Shown: positions 1-10,070 of the stretch, piece after piece
How the letters are laid out: the number at the start of each line of letters is the position of its first letter
How positions within the stretch are numbered: the first letter of the stretch is position 1
Assembly: GCA_022559985.1 (NCBI GenBank)
Contig: JAFJTR010000033.1
Coordinates: forward strand, 127,247 to 191,246
Direction: 5' to 3'
DNA from: Parastagonospora avenae f. sp. tritici 18332-5
Taxonomy: Eukaryota > Ascomycota > Dothideomycetes > Pleosporales > Phaeosphaeriaceae
Length of the DNA: 64,000 bases
Translations under genes and position numbers: made by a program
The notes under the pieces: generated by a model
Databases searched by the model: none
What the model saw: the letters and a program-made list of their open reading frames with translations, nothing else
What the model was told of the DNA's origin: nothing

Positions 1-381
1 AGGATGGATATGATTAATCATATTGAGGAGCAGAGGGCGTCGGAGAGGATACAGGAGTCGGATGTATTTGGTGAACTTCAACCACACAGTGAAGGGTCGA
101 TCATGCACTACGTATCGACACTCCCCTGCTTCATCCCGCCACCGCCTCCAAGTGCATTCGACTCCTTTGCGCAAGAGGTCAATGAGTGCTCCACTGAGGT
201 CGCACTTCCTGTAGAGCAAACACAGCGACCAGTTACATTCCGAGAGCACGTCCACCAACGGCGAGGCCGCATGCTCTTGATCAGTGTCAAGAGGCAGCGG
301 AAGCTGAAGATGAAGAAGCACAAGTACAAGAAGCTCATGAAGCGTACCAGGCTTGAGCGAAGAAAGCTAGACCGTAACTAA
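1..381 (+). CDS. Mitochondrial small ribosomal subunit protein mS38 (Cox24/AURKAIP1 family), 5' partial
   Basis: The reading frame is open from the first base to a TAA at 379-381, so the gene very likely begins upstream of the window; an in-frame ATG at 4 is possible but leaves only 125 residues. The last ~36 residues form the strongly basic mS38/DUF1713 block (SVKRQRKLKMKKHKYKK followed by RTRLERRKLDR), the signature of the yeast Cox24/human AURKAIP1 family. Known role of the family: a component of the mitoribosomal small subunit near the decoding region, needed for translation of mitochondrial mRNAs. The upstream part is low in conservation with a short proline run (PPPPP), as usual for this family, in which only the C-terminus is conserved. 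High confidence for the family; start unknown. Confidence 0.85.
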   Translation, partial: RMDMINHIEEQRASERIQESDVFGELQPHSEGSIMHYVSTLPCFIPPPPPSAFDSFAQEVNECSTEVALPVEQTQRPVTFREHVHQRRGRMLLISVKRQRKLKMKKHKYKKLMKRTRLERRKLDRN

Positions 382-1439
382 TAGACACACAATATGGCTC
401 ACAAGCCCCGCATCTATCATCCAATGGATCTGTAAATTGTGAGATGCATCCAAGCGACACCCTTTGCGATGCATCCAGGCAAAACGCCGCCCCCTCGTGC
501 CCTGCGGGTCATGCCTGCGATTCGTGCTCAACCCGTCTCGGCCTGATCTGCACAAGGCATGAAAGAACACCCTCAGCTCATTCTTCTATTTCTCGGCGAT
601 TGCCCAGCATTCATAAGCATAACTGTTTTGATCGCTTTGGTGCCCGGCAACGTGCCCGCCGTCTCTTCGCCAATAGCATTATTGTTCTCAGCGATACGCG
701 TCTTACTGCATAAGTTTCTATTGCGCCTTATGTGTTTACCAAATCGCCCTGGTTGCCGTGATCTTGGGGTGGCAGCCCGAACGCATTGTCCTCTTGTGCG
801 TGTCATGATGGCGGCTACAGCTGTCGTGAGGTAGCCTGAAACCCCACCGCGACCCAGGCCGTCACAACAGCGCAGCCTCGCCCTCGGCTATACCCAGGCT
901 CGAACATACCGCTGCGGGCCCTGCCCTTAGGCGACGGGTACTAAGACGTAACGAAGCAGCAGCCCGCAAATCACACGTTCCATCGCGCTCAATACCGCAT
1001 GACGCCTTGGCGGGAACGCTTTACTAGCCTTCTTCCACGACGGTTCCAGTGCTTCCTGCGATGCTTGGCACCGTTTTCGCTCGCGCAGACGTCAAACTCG
1101 AGACGTGCAATTTCCTTGGTCCGGGTGTAGCGATAGTCATGGCGCTTGTCAGGACGGGCAAGGCAAAGGATGGCACACCGCAGGATGCATTGAGATATAA
1201 AGGTCAGGGTATCGCCTGCAATTGAAGGCCAGCCAACTCGACACATTTCGCAGTAAGCAAACAATCAACCTTTCGGTCTCTTCCTTTCGCTTTTCGCTTC
1301 TTCATTCTTTCAAACGCCCCGGTCGGCTTATTACAATTCATCTCACCCACCAAACGAAACTTAGAGCTAGTCTCCACGTTCGTTATACACTCCTTATTTT
1401 TTGAAATCTTTTTTGATTGTACATATTCCAACCGCCAAT
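382..1439. other. Intergenic region with promoter of the Asn-rich secreted protein gene
   Basis: No credible coding region. The short open frames here lack conserved features. The last 250 bases have promoter character: a TATA-like element near 1192-1202 and a pyrimidine-rich tract (about 1268-1312) before the ATG at 1440. Confidence 0.6.
1192..1202 (+). promoter_or_regulatory. TATA-like element upstream of the Asn-rich secreted protein gene
   Basis: The sequence AGATATAAAGG is followed by a CT-rich tract around 1268-1312, a common arrangement at strongly expressed filamentous-fungal genes. The distance to the ATG (about 240 bases) implies a 5' UTR of roughly 200 bases. Inferred from motif and position only. 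Confidence 0.45.
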
Positions 1440-2924
1440 ATGGTTTCCAAGACTGTCCTCATCGCGGCGATGATCGCCTACGTCGAAGCCCGTTTCGGCC
1501 AGGAGCAACTCCCCATTGCTGCCATTTCTGCTGTTCAGGGTGGAGACGCCGGTGCTGCGGCAACCATTGCTGGAGCCACTATCAGCGACCTTCTCGGTGG
1601 AGCCAATGCTTGTGCTAAGGTAAGGATCTAAGTCACTCGTACTCCATAAAACAAACACTAATCGACACAACAGCTCACCCGCGCTGACCAAATCGTCACT
1701 GAACTCGGTGGCGGTGCGGACGCCATTGCTGCTGCCATCGGCCTCGTTGCCGCAGAGAAGAACACCAACCCCTTTGCCAACGGCAATGCCCAGAACGTCT
1801 GCGGTGACGCTTCTCTGCCCGTTACCCCTGAGCTCCGTGGTATCACCCCCCTCATCGACCCTGCTGTCGATGTTGACGGTGCTGCTGCTGCTCTCAGCGA
1901 GCAGTCTCAGGGTGCTCCCCTTGCTGCTGAGGGCATGAGTGTCTTCGACCTCATGGAGGCCGCCGGTCTCGGTGACCTCGTCGTTGCTCAGGACGCGGCT
2001 GGCGGCGCTGCTGCTGGAGGTGCTGCTGCCGCTGGCAATGCTAATGCTGGCAACAATGCCAACGCCAACGCTGGTAACAACGCCAACGCCAATGCTGGTG
2101 CAAATGCTGGTGCGGCCGCTGGCAACAACGCCACTGCTGACAACGAAGCTGCTGGTAACAACGCCAATGCCGGTGCCAACGCTGGCAACGCTGCCGATGC
2201 TTGCGGTGGAGCTGCTGCTGGCAACAACGCAAACGCTGGCAACAACGCGAACGCTGGCAACAACGCAAATGCCGGTAACAACGCAAATGCCGGTAACAAC
2301 GCAAATGCCGGTAACAACGCAAATGCTGGTAACAACGCAAATGCTGGTAACAACGCAAACGCTGGTGCCAACGCTGGAAACAACGCCAACGACAACGCGG
2401 CTGACAATGCTGCCGACAACGCCAACGACAATGCTGCCGACAACGCCAACGACAATGCTGCCGACAACGCCAACGACAATGCTGCCGACAACGCCAACGA
2501 CAACGCAGCAGACGGCGCAGCAGCAGGTGGAGCCGCCGCCGGTGGAGCAGACTTTGGCCAATGCACACCCACCATCACCTTCCAGGGTGGAGAGGGCAAC
2601 CGTCCCGCCGACGAGTTCACCTTCCAGATCGCGGACGAGCTCGCCCGTGGCGGCCAAGGCGAAGCCCTGAACCCCAACATCATCACCAACGCGCTCTGCA
2701 ACCAGCTCACCAACGTGTGCGACGCCAACGCTGCCGCCGTCACTCTCTGCGAGGACGCCGCTGCCCAGGTCGAGGCTGCCGGAACCCGCAACAAGAGCAC
2801 TGCTGACCTCTTCAACACTGCTGTCGGCTTTGCTGGCGCGGTTACCAACCCTGACGGTGGACCAGCTGATGTTGCTGATGCGGGTGCTGCTGCGCGCAAG
2901 ATGCGCAGAGGATTGAGGGCTTAG
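1440..2924 (+). CDS. Secreted Asn/Ala/Gly-rich tandem-repeat protein
   Basis: Two exons, 1440-1619 and 1674-2924, joined in phase 0 across a 54-bp intron (GTAAGG...ACAG, branch-like ACTAAT), giving 476 residues. Residues 1-18 look like a signal peptide (MVSKTVLIAAMIAYVEA). Residues ~20-240 are small-residue-rich with few cysteines. Residues ~243-290 hold eight copies of the hexapeptide NNANAG (18-bp DNA period), followed by copies of NDNAADNA (24-bp period). A more complex C-terminal domain with several cysteines (from about QCTPTITFQGG) ends in a basic tail. I do not recognise the family; a cell-wall or extracellular-matrix role is inferred from secretion and repeat composition. The repeats make several other frames open, but those lack real protein character. 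Copy number probably varies between strains. Confidence 0.75.
2222..2365 (+). repeat. 18-bp coding tandem repeat (NNANAG x8)
   Basis: Eight consecutive 18-bp units encode NNANAG. Variation between units is mostly synonymous (GCG/GCA, AAC/AAT, GGC/GGT), which suggests selection on the peptide rather than recent slippage alone. A second array with 24-bp period (NDNAADNA) follows at about 2387-2510. Confidence 0.9.
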
Positions 2925-3264
2925 ATGCCAAAACTGGTGCGGTGGATAAGAATATGCATCTTTTGATTAAAATTTAGCGAGAGTGCGAGGATAGAACCGA
3001 ATGCGTTTTGTTAGAGTTGGGCTCGATAGGGGGAGGATGGAAGTGTTTTGATACCTGGGACCGATGATTTTTATATTTCTTATATGTACGACTACATAGC
3101 CTTTTATGGCATTCATGAATTACAACGATTGAGTGGCTCAAATGTTCTCTGTTTTCGTGCGTGATCTGTGATAATACTGGATCACTTCGTGGCGAGTTTC
3201 TCAGGAAAAAGTAACATATTTATGTTACTTGTTGAGTGGAGAGTCTCCTGTCCCAGCTGCGCAT

Positions 3265-3673
3265 CTACCTCTTCGCCCGCGCAACCCACTCCTCTCTATC
3301 CCTCAAACTCTCCTCCCTATCCTTCTCCACCTTCCTCTCCCTCTTCCTCTTCCTCTTCTCCTCCTCCTTCATCTCCTCCATCTCCTCTCCCATCTTCCTC
3401 CACTCCGCCGCCCTCGTCTCCACATCCTGATATAACATCTTGTATACCCACCAATAAGGCCACCCAATCGAACGAGTCGCGCTAAAATGTTGCGGATTGG
3501 AGCGGGATCTTGTAGAATTTAGTAGTCGCGAAGTATATAAGTGTGATAGTTTGGAAGTACTTGTTCATCGAACTGAGGGCTCTGGATGCTGCGAGGCCGT
3601 GGAAGCCTGAGAGTGAAGATTTTGCAAGACCTGAGTAGACTGTGTTGCGTAGTGCGAGACTGAGTGGTTCCAT
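3265..3673 (-). CDS. Small charged protein, possibly mitochondrial (unrecognised)
   Basis: Two exons on the minus strand: 3561-3673 and 3265-3508, with a 52-bp intron at 3509-3560 (GTACTT...CTACAAG; branch-like ACTAAAT). The join keeps the frame and gives 118 residues. The N-terminus (MEPLSLALRNTVYSGLAKSS) is Arg/Ser/Leu-rich without acidic residues beyond Glu2 and could be a mitochondrial presequence. A short aromatic segment (SIGWPYWWVYKML) follows, then a Glu/Lys/Arg-rich helix with coiled-coil character to the end. The striking CT-rich tract at 3296-3400 on the plus strand is simply this acidic/basic helix read from the other side. Family not recognised. The donor is not a perfect consensus, but the intron removes an in-frame stop and yields coherent protein. 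Confidence 0.55.
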
Positions 3674-6361
3674 GACGGTTAAGTTTGCAGTGTATGTTTT
3701 GAAATCGTGTTATTGCAATATCACAGTTTTCGCAGTGATCAGACGCATGAGTGCGAGGGAGCACGTACTTATGTGTAAAATTTCCAGTCATCCTTTCAGA
3801 GACACGAGCCTCCAATAAAATCCACGCGTTGAGAACCGGAGACGCGCAAATACCCCCGAGTGTCTTCGTTCCATAGTTGACCTCGGAAGATATCGTGTGC
3901 GTACAGAACAAATTCAAAATTGCAGCGCACACCGCGAGCTTCCCTCCCCCCCAAATCATCCCTCACGATCTAAACATCACGATTGTATTCAAAATATATA
4001 CCGAAGTAAGATTGAGTGGAAATTGAATCTGGACTACAGATACTGTTCGCACCAGGGCCCTCTGATTTCTCCTAACATCATCGCCAATAGATGTGCCACA
4101 AATAGTGAGGATATGGCATCACAAGCGGATCGTGGTAGTATTTTTATGATCTTGTTTGACTCTGACTTCCGGTTCCCGGCTTTCGATGCACCGTTATGTG
4201 ACTTTGAGGTTTCCTTGGACTTCCGCCGGTCATCTGCTTTCTTCATATCGCTCCATTCAATATATATTAAGCAGTGATAGTTGCGACGCTGCTCATGAGT
4301 ACGATCGCAGTCCTTTTGACGTTGAAACGCCATGGTCGACGTTTTGGAGATGCAGTTTCGGGGGTCGAGGATTCTTCTTTGGACGTTACATCGTCGTATG
4401 GTGTCCAGTAATTCCGTTTTTGGAAGAGACATAATGGCGACGGCCGCCACTTGTCCGGAGCGACACGCGCTTTTGGGGGGACGACTGGCCTCCGATTTGA
4501 GGGAAAGCAACGCGAACTCATTTTCGATTCTTCGAGGCTTTGATGAGTGACCTCGCCGCCGTCAGGCCTGCCATAGAGAGGGCTGGAAAACCGGACGAGG
4601 CTTGTCGTGATGCAGATTTGGCAATGAGCCGGAGTAGTGACCTATTGGAAGATATTAGCTTTGCGAAGTCCTGCAAGATTAATAAAGGTGGTGAAAAGAA
4701 AGTAGGCTGGAGATACTCTAGCTTTAATACAACGTGGCGTGGAAATTTTTTGTGGCATCAGCTCCACGGTTCTGGAGTGAACGGGCCAGCAGTGAAATAT
4801 GGTTGAGCTCAGGTGAAGTCGCGATACCGAATATGACTCTAAAATGCCTGAGGCCATCACCAATACCACGGAAAATAATCTTCCTTCTTAACCATAGATT
4901 ACTAAGTCTATGCTAGCAGACATTTGAACAGTTCAGCATGCACATCAAAGTCTTCTGACGCCTCCAGACACCAGTATCAGATCAAAGGAAACCCGTGAAC
5001 CACTATCAGGTGCGCTATAGTTCCTCCTATCCAAGCAGTATACAAGACGAAAACGTCCTGTTACCTGCCGTATCATGTCTTCTGCTTCTGGCCTCACATG
5101 TTTTCCTGTCAATCTCAATCTTTTTTTCCGTCGCGCTGTGCACGCGCTCTACACAATCAAATTCGGGTTCGCGATATTGGCCTGCTTCCTAGTACGACCG
5201 ATCTTTCTTTCTCCAATAAAGGTTGTACCGTCTTCATAGTACTTCAGCCGATTGACATGCCGAAGAACTGATGGTGCTGCGGTGGATGATGTATGTGGTG
5301 AGTAGCAGCGCTCAATACCAAAGTACTTCAGGCCCATGCCTGCATTTACGATAGCGCGACAGCCTCGCGTCGAATACGGCGGGTTTCTGTTACGTTTCTC
5401 CAGGCCATCCCCAGACTTTTAGTGTCGCTTATTAGTTGCCCATGACGCCGCGCAGGGTCCGAAGACGGCGGGCGGGAAGCGCAATGATGGAGGGGCACAT
5501 CACCCCTCAGTGCATGTATGTACATCATAGTAGCGATCGTTGACAGAGTCGCGAATCTCGCATATGCAGCGCAGTAAGCCGCACCACATGAGGCGCGCGG
5601 TGCTCGTTCCGCGGCAGATTGCCAAGGCCGGGAGCGGTGTCGCGTGCATTGTTCGCGGGGGAGATAAGGCCAAAGTGTCTTATCTACATTGACGGGCATC
5701 CCACACGACAAGTCACACCTATCTCGCATTATGCCTAGACTGTCCGCCCGTGAATCAGATCGGGTCATCCGAGCCCGCGAGGTGGGTCGCCGCGGGTGTG
5801 GAGCGCGGTTACTGACTGACTGACTGACTGGTTGGTGATGGCGGGAATGACTAGATACCTTTGATGCTACGCAAGCTCATGTGACTGTTGCTTTCGATAC
5901 TACCTGGTATTCTGTGTCGTCTTGCTTGAGAGTTGACCTTTCCTCTTTCCTTCTTCCTTTCATACGTCCCCCGCGAGGTGCTCCACTGATACAGCGAGCT
6001 CCTCCGCTTCCAACGTTATCTCGAGTCTCAACCGCCGGACCAACGACGTCAGCGCGCCGAGAAGTGGAACAACGAACTCGAGGCTCTCATCCCATATCTG
6101 AAAAGCAGAAAAGCAGAGTTCGTTCTTTGGGAACATTCCCTTATAGTTGCGTGTGCCCGCTCAGCTTCGTATTGCGGCTGTGTCTTTGTGGCTTTGACGG
6201 CCTGAGCACAGCACCTGATCGGTCAGCCTTGGCCAGAACGACAAGGCACGCGACATACACACCAAAGAGAAGTGACGAGGATAAATTCACATTTCGCAGC
6301 TGCACCGTAGTTGTGAAGCCTCACCTAAATCTACTGCTCCTTCCACTCCATCCATGCGAGC
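3674..6361. other. 2.7-kb region with no supported gene
   Basis: Several open frames of 60-158 codons exist on both strands (for example minus 4034-4510 and minus 5346-5768), but they overlap one another, show no recognisable motif and have no convincing splice extension. A five-unit ACTG microsatellite sits at 5811-5830. The last ~480 bases probably carry the 5' UTR and promoter of the PQ-loop gene; an open frame at 5881-6624 overlaps its start in another frame and looks fortuitous. Confidence 0.5.
5811..5830. repeat. ACTG microsatellite (5 units)
   Basis: Five perfect ACTG units in a non-coding context upstream of the PQ-loop gene. Confidence 0.9.
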
Positions 6362-7870
6362 ATGCCACCCTACCTATCCCCACTGCGTATAGCGGAACCA
6401 TCGTTACCGGCGAACTGCGAACCTGCGAACCAATTCCTATACCACCTATCTGCGACGTTTCATACCTGCGTACCGACGAACCTCGCCCTCGTATCCACGC
6501 TGCTCGGCACGTGCAGCATCATATCATGGCTGTTCGCACAGCTGCCACAAATATACAAGAACCACAAGCTCAAGTCAACTTCAGGCTTGAGTGCCTTCTT
6601 CCTGACGGAATGGCTGCTGGGTGATTTGACGAATTTGCTAGGGTGCTTGTTCACGGGACAGGCGTCGTGGCAGATCATCATCGCTTCATACTACGTCTTC
6701 GTGGATTGCTGCTTGTGCGCGCAGTGGGTGTGGTATGAGCTTCTACACCACGGTAGGCCACTGAGACCCATCTGGGGACGCTGGAGTTCTGGAAATGGTA
6801 GTCCAGGTAATGGGACATCTGGCATGCACCAGGTCACGAACGCGAAGACCCCGCCCAACGATACAAAGGACGTGTCTTCAGACAGTTCTGAACGGCCTCG
6901 ATCAGATCCCGTGGATGCTTTCCGGATACCCAACTTTTCGCGCTCGCCAGCACCAGATTCGTGGCTGAACTCTTCCCAACCTGGCTCTTCGCCAAAGCCT
7001 CAGATCCGCCGCGTAGCTGCATCCAGCTCGCCCATGCCCTCCCCTAAGACCGTTCTGTACATCTCCCTCATCTTTGCCGTCCTCTCCCAATCCACCATCG
7101 CAAAGCCCGTGAGCCCCTTCGCTCCCGCCCCTTACTACGCCCGCACCATCACCCACCACACCATCACAACCTCCTCCGTCGCCACCCAAACCGCCGGCAA
7201 GGTCTTCTCCTGGATGTCCACATTCCTCTACCTCGGCTCGCGCCTCCCTCAACTATACATGAACCAAGTCCGCAAATCCACCGCTGGACTTTCCCCCACG
7301 CTCTTCGCCGCGGCCTTCTTCGGCAACCTCTTCTACTCTTCCTCCCTCCTCACGAATCCTTGTGCATGGTTCGACTACGCGCCTGGTGAAGGTGCGGGCT
7401 GGGTAAGTCTAGAAGGCTCTAACCGTGAGAACTGGGTCCTCCGCGCAACGCCGTTTTTCCTCGGGGCTGCTGGCGTGCTTATTATGGATGCGGCTGTCGG
7501 ACTGCAATTCTGGTACTTCGGCGACAACGAGCCTGAGTCGAGAGGAAGGACGCAGGACGACGATGTCATCATCACCGTCGACGACCATGGGAAGCTCAAG
7601 CGCCGCCATTTACACTGGCGCAGAGTCAGTGGTTGGATGCGTGGGTGGGCGCCCGCGGTCAGTGTCGCTGCGACGCCGAGTGTGAGCCGTGCCAACACTC
7701 CGGCGGACACGCCGCGCGAGGGCAGCCCGCAGAGTGTCGGGGGTGTGTCGAGTAAGAGTATTCCGATCAGGGGGCAGAGGGGGGATGCGTTGGATGAGGC
7801 GAGGGCGTTGTTGGGCACGAGTAGACATGCGAGTCCGAGGAGTTATGGGGCGTTAGGGTCGCCAAGATAG
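6362..7870 (+). CDS. PQ-loop repeat membrane protein, Ypq1/PQLC2-like vacuolar basic amino-acid exporter
   Basis: Single exon, 502 residues. Two PQ-loop repeats are visible: the first around residues 43-125 with Pro62-Gln63 (AQLPQIYKNHKLKSTSGLS), the second around 280-385 with Pro296-Gln297 (SRLPQLYMNQVRKSTAGLS). Hydrophobic segments between and around them give about seven membrane spans. A ~100-residue Ser/Pro/Gly-rich loop (about 138-228) separates the repeats, and the C-terminal ~110 residues form a polar tail. This is the layout of fungal Ypq1-3 and animal PQLC2, which export lysine/arginine from the vacuole or lysosome. The second repeat keeps the K-S-T-x-G-L-S motif after the PQ. The start at 6362 leaves about 40 residues before the first helix; a later start is not available without losing that helix. 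Confidence 0.88.
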   Translation: MPPYLSPLRIAEPSLPANCEPANQFLYHLSATFHTCVPTNLALVSTLLGTCSIISWLFAQLPQIYKNHKLKSTSGLSAFFLTEWLLGDLTNLLGCLFTGQASWQIIIASYYVFVDCCLCAQWVWYELLHHGRPLRPIWGRWSSGNGSPGNGTSGMHQVTNAKTPPNDTKDVSSDSSERPRSDPVDAFRIPNFSRSPAPDSWLNSSQPGSSPKPQIRRVAASSSPMPSPKTVLYISLIFAVLSQSTIAKPVSPFAPAPYYARTITHHTITTSSVATQTAGKVFSWMSTFLYLGSRLPQLYMNQVRKSTAGLSPTLFAAAFFGNLFYSSSLLTNPCAWFDYAPGEGAGWVSLEGSNRENWVLRATPFFLGAAGVLIMDAAVGLQFWYFGDNEPESRGRTQDDDVIITVDDHGKLKRRHLHWRRVSGWMRGWAPAVSVAATPSVSRANTPADTPREGSPQSVGGVSSKSIPIRGQRGDALDEARALLGTSRHASPRSYGALGSPR

Positions 7871-8372
7871 GGAGCGAGACTTGTTCCCTGTGGGATACGC
7901 ATTTGAGATGGAGTATGGCATCCAACGATGGACATGTGGATTTTGCATCTACACAGGCGTTTTATTTTTAGGCATGAGCATCTAGCATATGTACGAATGC
8001 AACGAAACACAATCGATGATCAACAACGAAGCCCTGAGTCACCAGTGCGGTGTAGTATGCGAGGGGTGAGAGGAGGACGCTCTACTGTGTGTTCGGGGTT
8101 ACTGCTGGACATTCAGGATCCCCTCACAAAAATTGGGCAAGTAGACATTGGGCCGAACACCCTGTCTTACATTGGGTTAGAATCATCATACATCCCAAAA
8201 TTCACACGCCAGTACAAATGAAGGGGAACTGCCTTGTATTGTCGATATATATATACATGTAAACCCCGCGTGTAGGAGAAACCGATATATATACCCAGGT
8301 AGGTGGAGATGCGTATCCACGGCAGAAGCCTAGCCACGACCATGCGTGCACAGTCACATAGGCTACCTTCAG
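7871..8372. other. Intergenic region with diverged repeat, 3' of the RiPP-like precursor
   Basis: No gene seen. Holds copy A of a diverged repeat (about 7957-8073) matching a copy at 11103-11257, plus AT-rich TATATATA stretches near 8245-8300. On the minus strand this is downstream of the precursor gene and probably contains its 3' UTR. Confidence 0.5.
7957..8073 (+). repeat. Diverged direct repeat, copy A
   Basis: Begins GGCGTTTTATTTTTAGGCAT and continues with CATATGTACGAATGCAACGAAACACAATCGA; copy B at 11103-11257 shows GGCATTTTATCTTTAGGCAT, CATATGTACA and GAAACACGGTCGATCAT in the same order, and both end in a CGAGGGG...GAGAGG block. The copies differ by small indels. They flank the precursor/UstYa-like pair. 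Confidence 0.6.
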
Positions 8373-8702
8373 TTATTCGACGTTCACCTCCTTCACCTGC
8401 GCAGCTACGTTGTAGCTAGGATCGCGCTTGGCCTGCTCGGCTGCAACCTCATTTACTTGAGCAGCTACTTTGTAGCTGGGGTCGCGCTGCTCAACTGCAG
8501 CCTCCTTGACCTGAGCGGCTACGTTGTAGCTGGGATCGCGCTTATCTGTTATAGAAAGTTAACCAAAGAGTAGTATACTTCGACGAGAGATGTTTGACAT
8601 ACCATAGTTTTCGACATTGAGGTTTCCCTGTACCTGCTTTGGAGTTGTAAGAGCAGTAGAAGTCGACAGGAACAGAAATCCGTACAAGATTTGAGAACGC
8701 AT
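8373..8702 (-). CDS. Secreted, Kex2-processed repeat peptide precursor (candidate dikaritin-type RiPP precursor)
   Basis: Two exons on the minus strand, 8603-8702 and 8373-8545, with a 57-bp intron at 8546-8602 (GTATGT...AACAG, branch-like TTAAC). The join is phase-correct and gives 90 residues. Residues 1-18 are a signal peptide. From residue 37 the protein is three copies of a 16-20 residue unit beginning DPSY[NK]VAAQV[KN]E. Units 1 and 3 are preceded by Lys-Arg (35-36, 73-74), the Kex2 protease site; unit 2 is preceded by Glu-Gln-Arg, a weakened site. Signal peptide, repeated Tyr-containing cores and Kex2 spacers define the precursors of ustiloxin, phomopsin and asperipin (family knowledge). 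A UstYa-like gene lies 1.4 kb away in divergent orientation. The Tyr-x-Val-Ala run resembles the Tyr-x-Ile-Gly core of ustiloxin; that parallel is inference. Alternative: a structural or signalling Kex2-processed peptide. An in-frame ATG at 8768 would add a His-rich leader and hide the signal peptide, so 8702 is preferred. Confidence 0.78.
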
Positions 8703-8791
8703 ATTGAGTTGTTTGTTGAGAGGTTGTAGAGTTGGACAATGATGATGATGATAATGATGATGAGGCAAGTTTTCAGTAGGACTTCTGGCTG

Positions 8792-8799
8792 TTTAAATA
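8792..8799 (-). promoter_or_regulatory. TATA box of the peptide precursor gene
   Basis: Minus-strand TATTTAAA lies about 90 bases upstream of the precursor ATG at 8702. Position and sequence fit a core TATA element; no other evidence. Confidence 0.5.
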
Positions 8800-8802
8800 C
8801 AG

Positions 8803-10046
8803 CTTGCGGCGTAGGATCTCATGATATTGTCCAGTGTTCTCTTCGTACTCTACCCAAGTAACAAAGTCCAGAGCGAGGGAACGGCCCGACAGTAACGCAG
8901 GAGGTCAACATAACGCAAACTAGATGCTACAGGAGCAGTGTTTGGCCGAAAGCTTATTGGAAAGAAAGTCCGGCTGTCATGCTCTACGGTATGTACCGGA
9001 GCAGCGGTGGGAAGTTCTACACCATGGCTGGCATCGCATATGAGGAGGGACGCCCGATGAAGGCAAGTGTGTATCAAAAGTGATAGTCAGGTACTGTGGC
9101 AAGTCCGATCAGCCAGTAACAACGCTAGAAACTGTACGTTCTGTAAGTGTACAAGGGTTTGATTGGCTCACTTATATACTATTCCAGCTATGGTATAGGA
9201 CCAGCGATTACGGGAAGATCGCTTAGATAGCGGGCCGAAGCGATGTGGACGTTACCGTAAGAGAGCGGGAAGCTCCCGGGTCTGCGATTGCCGGAAGGAT
9301 TCGTTAGGTAGCGGGCTGACGGTGATATGAAGGTCAGCGCAAGAGAGGAGGGAAGCCCGAGAAACACCGAATATGCGGAAAGATATAGTAGATAGCGGGC
9401 TGACAACGATCTGGAAGCTATAGAGCCTGTGGTTACGCCGAACGCTTTATCAGACAATAGCCTGACAGCAATGTGGATGAAGACTGGAAGCCCTCAGAAC
9501 TACGACGATACTAAAAGCCTCGTTAGGTAATGAGCTCTTGTGAACCAGATGCTTTGCTATAATAAACGTTAATGAGTCTTGCATGGGTACAAGTAGAAAA
9601 TGTAACTACGCTGTAAGCTGTGCTGGATACCGGGCTGATAGTAACGTAGATGATCACCGTAACAGAAAGCGGAAGCCCCGGAAGCTGCAGTTACGCCGAA
9701 GGCTCCTTTAGACAACAGGCCAATACGTAGTCACAGAGAAAGCCGCCACAATAGAGTCCGGATACTCTCAGAACTGTGATTCCACCGAAGCGGGCGTCAG
9801 ACTCGGCAGCCATGTCTAAAGTTTATATTAGTTGTACAACCACTAAGCGCAGAGGGTTTCAAAACTGATATCTTGGAACTGCCGAGTAATACCTACGTAC
9901 TCCTCACGCGGTGAGATTACGGTAAAAGTCCTTATGGCGTGAAGTCTAAACTTTAGCAGAGCGCGGATCAGTTCTGGGCGGCGGTGAACTGTCTATTCGA
10001 GGCCTTGATAAATTGGTTCCGTACATATGTCTGCAGCTGCGCATGG
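8803..10046. other. Divergent intergenic region between precursor and UstYa-like gene
   Basis: No supported gene. The centre (about 9225-9801) is a diverged tandem repeat described separately. The region must hold the promoters of both divergent genes. Confidence 0.55.
9225..9801. repeat. Diverged tandem repeat, units of about 62-90 bp
   Basis: Units start with AG[AG]TAGCGGGC[CT]GA-like sequence at 9225, 9306 and 9390, with weaker copies near 9452, 9624 and 9710. Shared internal blocks include CGTAA(G/C)AGA, GCGGAAGC(C/T)CC and TTACGCCGAA. On the minus strand the first three units are open in one frame and repeat Ser-Ala-Arg-Tyr-Leu, but the frame has no proper gene context. Confidence 0.65.
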
Positions 10047-10070
10047 ATGAATCTGCAAGAATCTACAACT

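Noticed and set aside
1383..2899. Long minus-strand and alternative plus-strand open frames (up to 424 codons) over the Asn-rich gene
   Set aside because: They arise because the repeats avoid stops in several frames; translations are low-complexity Val/Gly/Ser or Ala/Leu/Pro with no signal or motif.
4034..4521. Two overlapping minus-strand frames (158 and 84 codons)
   Set aside because: Basic low-complexity sequence; splice models were tried but none gave a coherent protein.
5881..6624. 247-codon frame upstream of and overlapping the PQ-loop gene
   Set aside because: Overlaps the first conserved helix in another frame, with no conserved features; at most an upstream frame in the leader.
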